A stretch of DNA of 64,000 nucleotides from Ephemerocybe angulata (taxonomy: Eukaryota; Basidiomycota; Agaricomycetes; Agaricales; Psathyrellaceae): NCBI GenBank assembly GCA_013368325.1, contig JAACJK010000113.1, positions 682,001 to 746,000 of the forward strand, in the 5' to 3' direction. Numbering within the stretch: position 1 is the stretch's first letter; the number at the start of each line of letters is the position of its first letter. A model generated the notes under the pieces. That model was not told the origin of the DNA. It did no database searches and was given only the letters and a program-made list of their open reading frames with translations. This document shows, piece after piece, positions 11,330 to 21,990 of this stretch. The translations under genes were made by a program, and so were the position numbers.

Positions 11330-12579
11330 ATGCAAGCTTTTTATAACGCTCTTATCGTTATCTCCGTCTTCCTCCAGGCGAGCCAGGTCATGGGACACGG
11401 CTTCGTCTCCACCTTCAGCGTCGTGGGTGGGAAGTCTTATGCAGGCAACCCTCCCGGCGAAGGTACCCAGCACGACCCCAGCGTGGTGCGCCAGGTCCAA
11501 AGCAAAACCCCCGTGAAGGGCGTGGACGATCCTGACATGGCTTGTGGAACCGGGGCGAAGCCTGCCTTACTCGCTGCAGACGTCAACCCGGGCGACACGG
11601 TTGCTTTCTCCTGGAGGGGCGGCACAGGCGAATCGAACGTATGTTGAGTCTCGTTTACCGCTTCTGTCGTATATACCTGATTCCTGGTGTAGTGGGTACA
11701 CGAGAAAGGGCCTATTGTCACCTACATGGCGTCGTGCGGCTCTGTTCCCTGTGCCGAGTTCGACGCCCTCAAGGCAAAATGGTTCAAAGTCGCCGACCTC
11801 ATGCAAAAACCCGATGGGACGTGGTACATGGCCGACGTTAGTACGTAAAACCCCTTCCTTCTTTTCAACCAAATTGTGCTCATGCACGTAAATTAGTGCA
11901 CCAAGGCTCTGCGATCGAAGTCAAAATCCCCAGCACGCTCGCCGCTGGAAACTACCTGATTCGGCAGGAGATGATCGCCATCCACCTCGCCAACACCATT
12001 GGTGGTGTCGAGATTTTCCCCTCGTGCACTCAGCTCAAGGTGGGCGGGTCGCAGACGGGCAAGCCCGACGCGAGCGAGCTCGTCTCCTTCCCTGGCGCAT
12101 ACAAGGCGGACAGCCCCGCGCTCTTTATTCCTGAGGTCTTCGAAGCTCGCCACAAGTTCGTTGTACCCGGCCCCGCTATTGCAAAGATTGCCGGCGGCAA
12201 AGGCGGAAGCGTCCCCACCTCGTCTCCCACTGCCACGACAACCAAGGCGGTGGCGACGGAGACAACGACAAGCTCCACGGCTTCGACTTCCACGGCCGCC
12301 AGCTCGACTTCCTCTCCTGTTATGAACGCTGCCAAGCCCCCAAGCACGTCCACCGCATCACAAGCTACCCCAAAGCCCACCACCATCCGCAAGTGCAAGC
12401 GCAAGAGGTCCGAGCGTATCGCCAAGCGCGCCGCCAGTGTCGTTGCCATCCCGTCGCCTTCTTCCAACGAAGCACCATCCTCTCCGCCCTTGCCGCACCG
12501 CTCGCATGCCCGCCATTCCCACCGCGCTCTGCGACGCTTTGAGCACGGGTCCCATGCTGTTCTGGGACGCCGTACTTGA
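11330..12579 (+). CDS. Secreted AA9 lytic polysaccharide monooxygenase with variant active site
   Basis: Copper enzyme family that cleaves cellulose and other beta-glucans oxidatively. Exons 11330-11638, 11693-11840 and 11897-12579 give 379 residues. A signal peptide of about 21 residues ends just before HGFV, leaving His as the mature N-terminus (copper brace). WVHEKGPIVTYMASCG carries the second His, and LIRQEMIAIH the conserved distal His. The usual Q-x-Y near the third strand reads E-I-F (GGVEIFPSCTQ), so the axial Tyr is replaced by Phe. After the domain come a Ser/Thr-rich linker of about 65 residues and a basic Arg/His/Ser tail. There is no CBM1. Activity on a specific substrate cannot be inferred. 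Confidence 0.9.
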
Positions 12580-13219
12580 TCACTCGATGTGATCTTAGAT
12601 TTATTTTGGCGACTGATATAAGGGAAGGCTGGTTATCGACCGTCTGTGACGGTTTGCTTTTTTCCTCCCCCGCACAGCCCTAGGGGCATGCGTCTCGTCG
12701 GTCTATGTTGCACGCTGGCGTGTTCTCTTTCATTTTGATTTCGACGCTGTGCCGTTCGATTGTTGCGTCTTGTTGATCTTTACGCTATCCTTTATCTTGT
12801 ACGTAGCAGTTTTAAATCGATAATATTCGATTTCCATTAAGCGCTCAGGCCGACGACCATGTCAACGACGATGATGTCTCGACCTGACCACGTTTGTTCG
12901 GTGATTCCGTCTGGCATTTGACATTGGCTTGTCGCTTGGCCGCTTCCTCCATCATCCAGCAAGGCAATGTATCGAAACGTTTCTCGTGCGGAGCTGGTAC
13001 TGGCTGGTACGAGGAAAGAAAAACGAAGAAGCGCCTGAGCAAAAGGCGATTTCAACAAGCTCTGATTGCCGGGCACAGCTTTCTGTCGATCAGGACGCAG
13101 CCAATATGATGACGACTGGCACAAACGACTTTGAAAGACGCCTTGAATTGCAAGCTACCAGCCAAGACCTTCATTGATAGCCCCCGTATAGTATCATAGA
13201 CAGAACGGTATGTTATAGC
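12580..13219. other. Intergenic, convergent 3' flanks
   Basis: 640 bp between the AA9 and IBA57 stop codons. Two overlapping minus-strand frames of 65-95 codons lie at 12837-13124, but neither has a domain or a clear start. No gene is called. Confidence 0.4.
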
Positions 13220-14491
13220 TTAGTTCGAAGTATCTTCATTTTCTGGCTCAGGCCACCACGAAGGGATCCAGGGGCTAACAGAGAGCACCTCGTTGGTCAA
13301 CGGGTTGGTAACTTGGAGGTTCAGAGCCCCTGCTCGCGCTGCCGAAACGTGCTCAAGACGTAGAAGTGCCAGTCCGACGCCTTGAGTAGTCGTGCTGAGA
13401 AGCTTTCCTGTACCTCGAGGGCGGGGACCCTTGCGTTCTCCATCTGGCGAAGTCTCTACGACGGGTTTAACGTCGAGTCCAGCTGGGAGAGCAGAAGTAA
13501 AGGTTTGAGGCCCTGACCTACATGAGAGTTAGGTCGGATAACTGGAATCATAGGTAAACTACTTACGAGGGGGACCCGGTGTGCAGGAACACCGGGTGAA
13601 TGCGCTTACGAATCACGCCTGTGTGGTATGTGCGAACTGTCAGTTCTTGACCAACGTAGCACCCTTTGCGGAAATCCACTGTAAAGCTTTTGTCAGCACT
13701 TGTTGAGGAGAAGCGAAGAGGTCACGCACCTCCTCCCATGATATCGATATTCGAGTCCATGGGAAAAGCTTGGGCAGGAGGGATGTCAATGTTGCCTTCG
13801 GGTACCCCATGTAGTACTCTATGGAGGAGATAGTCCTCGGGAGTTCCAAGGTCATGAGTAGACGATTCGTTCGCTATTCAAAGCGTTAGAGGGGCAGCAG
13901 TGTTTGAAATTTCAATTTGAAAGAAGACTGACGCATATCGCCCTTTCGAACCAAAAGCCTCCTCCCCATGCCGACTGCTCGGCGATCCCGGATGACTCCA
14001 GCTTCTACGCCCCATGGCCACTGAGCGTCCTCTATTTCCAGATTCCAGACGGGTTCGACGGCTCCACTCCTGGCCCAATTCCAAGCTCGCTTCGTTTCCC
14101 AAGCGCTGTCGACTTCTGCTCCCCAGGAAGCCCAGATATCGTACTGTTCTGACACATCCCGGACCTTGACCTTGGATCGCAGGACGTGGCGCTTCAGATA
14201 TGCAAGCAGCGGGGGTGTATCTGTGCTGTCTGGCGGTGGTGGGGAGTATTCGACGATGTACGATGGAGCGGCGGTCGTCGGAGCGGGGTCGTTGTAGATA
14301 AAGGCGTCATAGAGGACTCTGCCTTGAGAATGAAGAAACGCGGTGTAATGCGGGCCTTTCACTCGTGTCGAGAGTACGCCATTGAGAAAGGTGTTTGCGT
14401 CAGTGCCCGAGACTGACAGCAGGGCGCGGTTCGCGACTTGGGCGACGGTGGGAGCTCTGTGGAGGAGAGTGTGGACGATGGCTGGAGGCAT
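13220..14491 (-). CDS. IBA57: Mitochondrial iron-sulfur assembly protein Iba57/Caf17
   Basis: GcvT-like folate-binding protein that works with Isa1/Isa2 in the mitochondrial matrix to build [4Fe-4S] clusters for aconitase-type and radical-SAM enzymes. Four exons, 14491-13933, 13873-13730, 13678-13567 and 13517-13220, give 370 residues. Markers are [31 protein letters not shown] and the family signature [19 protein letters not shown] at the start of exon 3. The C-terminus ends in [15 protein letters not shown]. The start at 14491 is chosen because upstream in-frame Mets overlap the divergent COA5 coding exon; only 70 bp separate the two starts. Confidence 0.92.
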
Positions 14492-14561
14492 GATGTCGGT
14501 GCTCGAGCGCTCGCGCTTCACGTGCGGCTCAGTCTTTTGCTCCGTCCCATCAACTTTCGGA

Positions 14562-14947
14562 ATGGCTTCCTCCTGCGACGCCCTCCTCGCAGCGCTCAAG
14601 GACTGTCTCCTGCACTCTGACTGCGTTCTCAAGCAGGGAAATCTACCATCTGAGTGTCTACGAGATCATTTCTCAGAACTGCCAGAAGAATGCCAGTCGC
14701 TACGCAAGGCGACTTTTGAGTGCAAACGGGGCATGGTGCGTTTCCTGTGTACCCGGGTTACTTCGCGTTGAACTCTGAGCCAATCCCCCAGCTGGACATG
14801 CGGAAACGCTTTCGAGGGAACATTGTTGGATCCCAGTTCGAATTCACGCCAAAACCACCTCCCACCAGTATAGAGAACCGGACGCCGAATGGGCCCTCGA
14901 CAGGTCCGACTGCGGATTCTTCAGCTTCGTCTTCGTCAGCAACATGA
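14562..14947 (+). CDS. COA5: Cytochrome c oxidase assembly factor Pet191/COA5
   Basis: Twin CX9C-type intermembrane-space protein needed for complex IV assembly. Two exons, 14562-14735 and 14792-14947, give 109 residues. The protein begins MASSCDALLAALKDCLLHSDC, then LPEECQSLRKATFECKRG and, across the junction, MLDMRKRFRGN, all hallmarks of Pet191. The Ser/Thr/Pro tail is variable. Its 3' end, with flanking DNA, was copied downstream (see 16681-16860). Confidence 0.94.
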
Positions 14948-15108
14948 CCATGACCCACCACAGATGATTACCATAATACTAATAGAATACGCGCATTGCG
15001 TCCCTTGCTCATTTCCACAGGCTTCTTCTGGCTTCCGAGAGAGAATGAATAAGCCAAATGATGCCGCCCAGTACTCATCCTGATATCATTGGAGGCTGTC
15101 TTGGCCCC

Positions 15109-15116
15109 TATATAAA
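15109..15116 (+). promoter_or_regulatory. TATA box of GST copy 1
   Basis: TATATAAA 54 bp upstream of the ATG at 15163. The same position in copy 3 has TATATATAT, whereas copy 2 has no clear TATA. Confidence 0.55.
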
Positions 15117-15162
15117 CCACTGAGTCTCCAGACTTGTTTTCTCCAACAATCCAACTTCTGCA

Positions 15163-16109
15163 ATGTCTTCAGACTCCAAGCCTATCCATCTCTACACTCT
15201 TGCTACTCCCAACGGAGTCGCAGTCTCTGCATACCTCGAGGAGCTCAAGAAGAAGTATCCTGGATTCGACTATGAGTATGTGGACCCAATGTTCACCTGC
15301 ATCGAGTGTCTGCTTATCCGCTTTCCGCTAGCTTCACGAAGATCGACATCTCCAAGAACACCCAGAAGGTTGGGCGACTCGATGCACGATCGCACGTCAC
15401 CCTGTTAACGCCCTAAATAGGAGGATTGGTTCATCAAGCTCAACCCCAATGGCCGCATTCCCGTCATTGTAGACAAAAGCCGTGGTGACTTCGCTGTCTT
15501 CGAGACTTCCGCCATCCTCTTGTATCTTGCCCAGCACTACGACAAGGAGTACGCGTTCTGGTTCAACCCCGAGAAGGATGCGAACAACTACAGCGAGATG
15601 CTCCAGTGGCTGTTCTTCGCTGTGAGTGCTATCAACCACCCTAGATTGTTGCAGCTGCTGAATCCTCGGTCCCAGCACGGTGGCCTCGGTCCCATGCAAG
15701 GACAAAGTAAGCATCATAAATACCCAATTGTCGGCCTCCACTTATTTCCTCCTAGATCACCATTTCAACAAGTACGCACCCGAGAAGATTCCCTACGCTC
15801 AGAAGAGTGCGTATATTCTACGTGCAATACTTCACTAGCCATTAACGCGATCTTTCAGGGTACCTGGACGAGACGAAGCGTCTCTATGGCGTCCTCGACA
15901 TCAGGCTCAACGGCCGAGAGTACCTGGCCGGCGATGGCAAAGGCAAATACAGCTTGGCGGACCTGAAGGCATTCCCCTGGGTTAAAGCCCACCAACATGC
16001 CGGCATTGAAACCTTGGACGAATTCCCGAACGTCAAGGCGTGGCTCGAGCGCTGCGTCGCGAGGGAGGCATCTGTCACTGGCGCTGATGTTGGGGGTTTT
16101 GGAAAGTAA
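15163..16109 (+). CDS. Ure2p-like glutathione S-transferase, copy 1
   Basis: Exons 15163-15275, 15332-15368, 15421-15621, 15676-15706, 15756-15806 and 15859-16109 give 227 residues. The N-terminal thioredoxin-like domain has [17 protein letters not shown] (glutathione-site region), [13 protein letters not shown] and the SNAIL-like [11 protein letters not shown]. The helical C-terminal domain has [51 protein letters not shown] and a GFGK end. This matches fungal Ure2p/GTT-type GSTs, with the TPN motif and Asn or Ser expected as the catalytic residue. It is probably a cytosolic detoxification or peroxidase enzyme. First of three tandem copies sharing the same exon layout. Confidence 0.92.
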
Positions 16110-16473
16110 ACGTGAAATTGTAATAGCACCATTGTACCATATTACTGAGCTCACTCACCTCTCAATGATTGAGTCACCTATCAACAACGATTCATGAGGA
16201 TCTTCGTGGATTCCCACTTGCTTTACCGAGGTCATAAAAACATGTATTGTCTACGCGGGTAACGGCGCCCCACCTTGAGCGTGCTTATGGTTCCGTGGAG
16301 CTGTTAGAATGATCATGATGCCGAGGGCCTATAATAACTGCCCCTCGCGGCTCAGAGGGTATGTTTGGGTGAGAACTAAGCGCTACTACATGTGGGATAC
16401 CTCAATGTCAAGAAAGAGCATATAAAGGCTCAAAAGTCTTCTAAGGCAAGTGGCAGACGACGCAGAAGGTGCT

Positions 16474-16545
16474 TTTCCCGCCTAATAGGTTCTATTTGTC
16501 CACAAGCGCCCAGAGCGCGCTTATTGTCGGCCTGCTCTTAGGAGG
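16474..16545. repeat. 3' flank of GST copy 1, repeated after copy 2
   Basis: The block CGCCTAATAGG...AAGCGCCCAGAGCGCGC recurs after copy 2 near 18135-18200, as CGCCCAATAGG...AAGCGCCCAGAACGCGC. The order is the same and the sequence diverged. It marks the downstream part of the tandem duplication unit. Confidence 0.6.
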
Positions 16546-16680
16546 TTTTCTGTGGTCGCCACTATCCCCTTTGATGCCCCATGTTAGAAAATGAACTTCT
16601 AGAGGGTCTCTGGGGCTCACTGCTGACTGGTGCGATTTAAGAGTGTACCCTCACTTTGGAACCTGAAAGGGTTCTTAAGC

Positions 16681-16860
16681 AGCTGCGGATTCTTCAGCTT
16701 CAACTTCGTCTTCGTCAGCTGCAGCATAACGATGACCTACCACAGATGATTATCGTAATAGTGTACACGCACTGCATCCCTTGTCATTCTCCAGACCGAT
16801 TCCAGCTTTCTTTGAAGTGAATGAATAAGCCAGTTGATGCAGTCCAGCGCCCATTCCGAC
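16681..16860 (+). pseudogene. Relic of COA5 3' end and GST promoter (duplication footprint)
   Basis: The stretch GCGGATTCTTCAGCTTC...TCTTCGTCAGC copies the last codons of COA5 (about 14918-14947) with small changes, and still ends in a stop. The following intergenic DNA (CCACAGATGATTA, GAATGAATAAGCCA...GATGC) also matches 14960-15065. The upstream part of COA5 is absent. The duplication that made GST copy 2 therefore began inside COA5 exon 2. Confidence 0.75.
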
Positions 16861-16920
16861 ATTGCTACGAGTCTCGCTGTATCTTCAAGCTAATCTTCCA
16901 TCAATAGACCAACTCCTTCA

Positions 16921-17886
16921 ATGTCTTCAGACTCCAAGCCTCTCCACCTCTACGTTGGCTCTTATCCCACTCCCAACAGTGTTGCTGTCTGCACTTACCT
17001 CGATGAGCTCAACTAGCTGCTCAAGGCGAACCATACTGGCATCGACTATGAGTACGTCAATCCTGCTCTCTTGGGTTGACCGTTTGCTTACACGCTGGTC
17101 CATAGTTTCACGAGGATCGAATTTTCCAAGAACACCCAGAAGGTTGTTTGTTCAACGGGATTGTGCTCCCGTCCAGTCCTGCTGACGCCCGAATAGGAGG
17201 ATTGGTTCATCAAGCTCAACCCCAATGGCCGCATTCCTGTCCTCGTAGACAGGACCCGGAGTGACTTTATCGTCTTTGAGACGTCTGCCATCCTCTTGTA
17301 CCTTGCACAACACTACGACAAGGGGTACGCGTTCTGGTTTGACCCCGAGAAGGACGCCAATAACTACAGCGAAATGGTCCAGTGGATATTCTTCGCTGTG
17401 AGTACTGGTCGTCAATGATTGGTATACCTTCTAACCGTCTTTCTTTAGCACGGTGGTATCGGTCCCATGCAAGGGCAATGTGTGCAGCTTCATTGATACA
17501 TTTATTTGCTTTCACTTACGCCATCTCGTAGACCATCATTTCGCCCAAGCACCAGAGAAAATCCCGTATGCTCAGAAGAGTGCGAAACACTCTCAATTGA
17601 GCTTCCACAAATATATTAACCATATTCTACAGGGTACCTCGAAGAAACCAAGCGTCTCTATGGTGTCCTCAATATCAGGCTCAACGGTCGCGATTACTTG
17701 GCAGGGGATGGTAAAGGCAAATACAGTTTGGCGGACATAAAGGCATTCCCATGGGTCAAAATTCACCCGCTCGTGACAAGCATTGAGACATTGGATGAAT
17801 TCCCGAACGTCAAGGCATGGCTCGCGCGTTGCGTCGCGAGGGAGGCCTCCGTCTCTGGTGCTGCTGTCGGGAGTTCCGGAAAGTAA
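16921..17886 (+). pseudogene. Ure2p-like GST, copy 2, with in-frame stop in exon 1
   Basis: Exons correspond one to one with copy 1: 16921-17051, 17106-17142, 17197-17397, 17449-17479, 17532-17579 and 17633-17886. All splice sites are kept. The later exons are intact, including [36 protein letters not shown] and [20 protein letters not shown]. In exon 1, codon 32 is TAG (AAC TAG CTG), where copies 1 and 3 have Lys or Glu. The TATA box seen in the other copies is missing. This looks like a young pseudogene. Readthrough, or splicing-out of a very short 38-nt segment, seems less likely. Confidence 0.75.
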
Positions 17887-18132
17887 ACGGGGACTTCTGT
17901 ACTACTAGTTGCGGCACATCTGTAGTGAACCAATTTGTTCATCGTCTCTTCCTGTTGCGATTCAACTTTGTGACTGTCTCAAGCTCGGCCGTTGTGGCCA
18001 CTAGCCGGAACAGTGCCGTAGGCTGCCTCGCGGTACTGTTTGCGATTCAACGCTGTTTGGTAGATCTATGCATTCGCTCACCTAAGAAGGCAAGTGATTC
18101 TTGAATATGAGGCAGGTTTGAAACCTCCCTCG

Positions 18133-18200
18133 CCCAATAGGAACCAATTATCTTTAAGCGCCCAGAACGCGCCTATCGCTGATTGTCGATTGACTGCGAT
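18133..18200. repeat. 3' flank of GST copy 2, homologous to flank of copy 1
   Basis: Diverged match to 16474-16545 (CGCCCAATAGG and AAGCGCCCAGAACGCGCC). The remaining 18.2-18.6 kb DNA between copies 2 and 3 shows no gene. Confidence 0.6.
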
Positions 18201-18643
18201 CATCTGGCCCTCTAATATTTCTTTCTGAATGAGAAACGTTCAAGCACTGCTGGGAAGACTTTCAGTATTGGTAAGGACGTTTTAAAGTGGTTAGACCTGG
18301 AGTATTCAAATATTCAGCCCTGACCTTTAAATGGAAAGCGACACAACAAATAAGTCAAATGATCCGTGTAGCCATTGAACATAGTACTGCACATCGCATG
18401 TCAGCGGACTTCTTGGTAAACCGATACTCCATGTTCCTGTCGCTCACTTCGCCTGCGGACAGAACATGGCCTCCAAAAGGTCAATGATCCGAGTAACCGA
18501 ACGAAGGCAGGTAAAGTAAACCAAAGTAAATACTTACCTTTATTGCTCCCAGGCCTCTGAAGAGCCTCAAAAAAGTATGGATGATTAAAGCATGAATAAG
18601 CCCAGACACCACTTACGCTGGACGTAAGATCGTCCTGGGCTCG

Positions 18644-18652
18644 TATATATAT
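18644..18652 (+). promoter_or_regulatory. TATA box of GST copy 3
   Basis: TATATATAT about 40 bp before the ATG. Upstream DNA resembles the copy 1 promoter (ATGAATAAGCCC about 50 bp earlier and CCTGGGCTC, compared with TCTTGGCCC). Confidence 0.5.
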
Positions 18653-18692
18653 CGTCCCCCTTTGGTGAAGTCCAGGATCCTCGTCCTCCCCA

Positions 18693-19653
18693 ATGCCAAC
18701 TGCCTCCAATGCTGTCCATGCATACACCCTCGCAACTCCCAACGGAGTAGCCATTGCATCATATCTCGAGGAACTCAAGGAACGGTACCCTGGATTTGCT
18801 TACGAGTATGTATATGTGCTATCACTCGAAACCAGCTGGCGCCTGCTTACCCCGCTATCATAGTTTTACAAGGATCAATATCTGGAAAGGCACGCAGAAG
18901 GTTGGCCTGTGGCATATCTAGTTTGGCAGTCATATTGATATCTGCATAAGGAGGACTGGTTTCTTAAACTCAACCCCAACGGACGCATCCCTGTTCTCGT
19001 AGACAAGTCCCGTGGTGACTTTGTCGTCTTTGAGTCCTCCGCAATCCTCCTTTACCTAGCCCAGCACTATGACAAGGATTTTGCCTTTTGGTTTAGCCCG
19101 GAGAGCGACCTCAACAGTTATAGCGAGATAGTGCAATGGCTGTTCTTCGCTGTGAGTACTTCGAGCTCACCACAACCTCTCTCCCTGACCCGAATTCCAT
19201 GTAGCATGGTGGTATCGGTCCCATGCAAGGTCAAAGTACGTAGTTCGCTTCGCAGCCATTGTCATATACACCGAACCCATTGCCAGACAACCACTTTAAC
19301 CATGACGCGCCCGAGAAGATCCCGTACGCGCAGAAGAGTAAATTACCTGTGTCTTCTCTCCCCGCCGCAGCTAACAGCGAGCTGCCACAGGGTATACTGA
19401 CGAGACCAAGCGACTCTACGGTGTTCTCAACATCAGGCTTAATGGCCGCGAGTACTTGGCCGGGGATGGGAAAGGGAGATACAGCCTGGCGGACCTCAAG
19501 TCATACCCATGGGTAAAGATCCACCCATACGCCAGCATTGAAACGCTGGACGAATTCCCTCATGTCAAGGCATGGCTCGAGCGTTGCGTCGGGAGAGAGG
19601 CCTCGGTGTCTGGTGCCGGAGTCGCGCCATTTGGAAATTTCTTGGAGGAGTGA
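18693..19653 (+). CDS. Ure2p-like glutathione S-transferase, copy 3
   Basis: Exons 18693-18805, 18864-18900, 18951-19151, 19205-19235, 19287-19337 and 19391-19653 give 231 residues. Exons 1-5 have exactly the same lengths as copy 1. Motifs: [86 protein letters not shown]. The N-terminus differs from copies 1 and 2, and the C-terminus has four extra residues (FLEE). No defects were seen, so it is likely functional. Confidence 0.92.
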
Positions 19654-19830
19654 CGCACAGACGCACTAAAGTAGAACGATGTAATTCACCTGCCACCAAA
19701 ACCGTTCGAATGTAATTGGCGCCCGGGCGCGCGATCCAAGCGATCAGGTGACGTCCATGGGTAACCGGAACCGTGGAGTCGGGAGCCGGAAGGGCTTTCC
19801 TGAACTTGGTAATTACCTCGATGATCGCCA

Positions 19831-21043
19831 ATGCTCCTTCGGCAGACCCAGCGTAGCGCGTCTTCTACAATCTCCCGCCTCCTTCAACCCACAAGAACTT
19901 ATATACCCAAGAGCATCGGCGACCCTCGATCCGATGTGCGGGACCCCATTTCCATGAGACCGCACCCACGCGATCCTGGTCATCCCAGCATCGCGCTTCC
20001 GTCGCCCCCGAATGGGACATACACACCTCCAGGGGATGCTGGAGGCCCGTCGGTCGACTCTTCATCCTCGACGTCGTCGTCTTCCACGTCCCAGGAACCT
20101 CCCCCTACCCCCGAAGAGCCCCCACTGACCGGGTCGTCCATCGCGACGACAGGGCTCCTTAGCGAAGATACGGGCTCTATCAAGAGCCCTTCATATACCA
20201 GCCCGCCCTTCAATACCCATACCTTCTTCACAGCACTCGAGAAGACATTCCCGGAGAACACGGCTCGGAGCCTCATGAGGGCCACGAGGGCATTGCTCGT
20301 GGATAGGGTCGGGCGGGTGAGGAGGGAGGGGTTGACGAACAAGGATTTGGATAATGTGCGTCTTTGTGCTCTATTGCTTGGATCTATGTCTGAATATATC
20401 TGCTACAGCAAGCCTACCTGTTCCGAGCAGCCTTATCTGAGCTGCGTGCAGAAATCACCATGATGACGAAGAATGACTCCGCCGCGATACAGTCGACAAC
20501 CGCGGCCTTGAGGAGAGAGTTCGAGAGGCTTGATATAAAGATGAAGGAGGATGTTGGAAACCTCAAGCATGAGTGAGTTCTTGGCTCTGGTATTCGCTGC
20601 GTTCAAGACTGAGGGGTGCTGGAAGGATTCAAATGGAATTGGACACGCGCAAGAACGAGGCGAAGACGGACTTGAAACAGATGGATATCGCAATAGAGGT
20701 ACGCACATTCCACTTCCTTATGACGCCCTGTCTAATTATTGCCACAGGAAATCTTGAACAGGACTGTTGTTACTGTGAGTGACCTCCGGACGGACGTCGA
20801 GGAAATGAAATGGGACATCATGCGTAAGGCAGTTGGTGAGTACACACTCATTCCGTCCTTTACCCATGCTTACCTGAGTCAATAGGTACTCTGGCTGCCT
20901 TTGTGGTTGCGACCATCATATCCTTGGAAACCAAAACACTGATGAACGACAAACCCAAGGCGTCTTCTCCTCCCCGTACGCGCGTGGAGACACCGTCTCC
21001 CCCTCTAGACCTTGGAGGGGAGAGGACCGAATGGACAACTTGA
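19831..21043 (+). CDS. CCDC90/DUF1640 mitochondrial coiled-coil membrane protein
   Basis: Five exons, 19831-20355, 20409-20572, 20626-20698, 20748-20835 and 20886-21043, give 335 residues. A basic, Ser-rich start ([19 protein letters not shown]) fits a mitochondrial presequence, followed by a Pro/Ser-rich stretch. The conserved part begins at [14 protein letters not shown] and continues with the coiled-coil core [16 protein letters not shown] and [16 protein letters not shown]. It ends with [17 protein letters not shown], a membrane segment near the C-terminus. Relatives include yeast Fmp32 and animal MCUR1/CCDC90B in the inner membrane, linked to complex IV assembly or calcium uptake. The exact role here is unknown. 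Confidence 0.82.
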
Positions 21044-21255
21044 ATTCGATAGATCTACACACTTACAAGACCTCACCTCATATTAGTTAATCTTAGTCTA
21101 ATACGCATGTATTATATTCGGACTTTGCTTCATACATCACCGTCCATGCGAACGGAGACATCTTCTACGTTAAGAGTCCAGCCCAAGGACAACCAAGATG
21201 AATAGATAATGTACAACTCTGGATCCCAACACCTTCCCGTGACCTCCTGAACACT

Positions 21256-21778
21256 TCATTTGATCTCCAACGCCTCTAACTTGTCCGTCACGTCTTTAGT
21301 GGAAGCTTCGTCCTCTGCTGGAGACTTGGCGTCAGCCTTCACAGCTTCGGCAGGAGCAGCAGCCTTATCCTCCTCGTCGTCATCGTCCCAATTGTCAGGG
21401 ACCTCTTCCTTTTCCTGTGCCCTCTTTTCTTTTCTCTTTGCGTTCTTCTTTGCAGCCTTCGACAATGGTTTTGTTGAGGCTGAAGCAGACGAGGGAGGCA
21501 CCCATCCGATGATGTGGCCTTTGGGAAGGGCGTTCACATCCATTTGGGTCTGCTTCTTTCCACGGAAACGCTGCACATCCTCCTGCGGGGTGAAACCAGG
21601 GCGAATCTTCAGTTGTTTCCGCACACTGGATCCGTTGGTCAGAGCTGCACTATTCGGGTCGGCGGGCAACGTACGTTCCATCTGGACGTCGTGATTCTGG
21701 TACAACGCGGTCCAACGTCTGTGGGTCGAGCGCGATGCCCGCTGCTGTCTTCTTCGGGTCGATTGGGGGTCGAGACAT
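21256..21778 (-). CDS. PYM1: PYM, Mago-binding exon-junction-complex disassembly factor
   Basis: Exons 21778-21675 and 21625-21256 give 157 residues. The Mago-Y14-binding N-terminus ends RVVPESRRPDGT and joins VRKQLKIRPGFTPQEDV, the standard PYM signature. A Lys/Ala-rich helix (KAAKKNAKRKEKRAQEKEE) and an acidic tail ending DKLEALEIK follow, as in ribosome-binding PYM proteins. It recycles exon junction complexes in the cytoplasm, which fits an intron-dense genome. It diverges from GPN3 across 212 bp. Confidence 0.88.
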
Positions 21779-21990
21779 GGTGGATATTGGGTATACAATG
21801 CAATTGCAAGAGGTCTGGCTACAGCACCAGCAGTAATGAATGGTAACCAAGAGTGGCGGTCCCGAACGCTATGATGAGATTAGATCGGTCGGACTTTGAA
21901 ACCAAATTATTGCTGTCTCGCGTGCTCTTCAACTTTTGAGGCTTTGAGCATTCTTGTTCTCTCTTCCCGACCACCACCACATTTACGACC

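Noticed and set aside
12837..13124. Minus-strand frame ending IIVVDMVVGLSA
   Set aside because: A second frame over the same DNA is equally open, no clear start or upstream exon was found, and no family is recognised.
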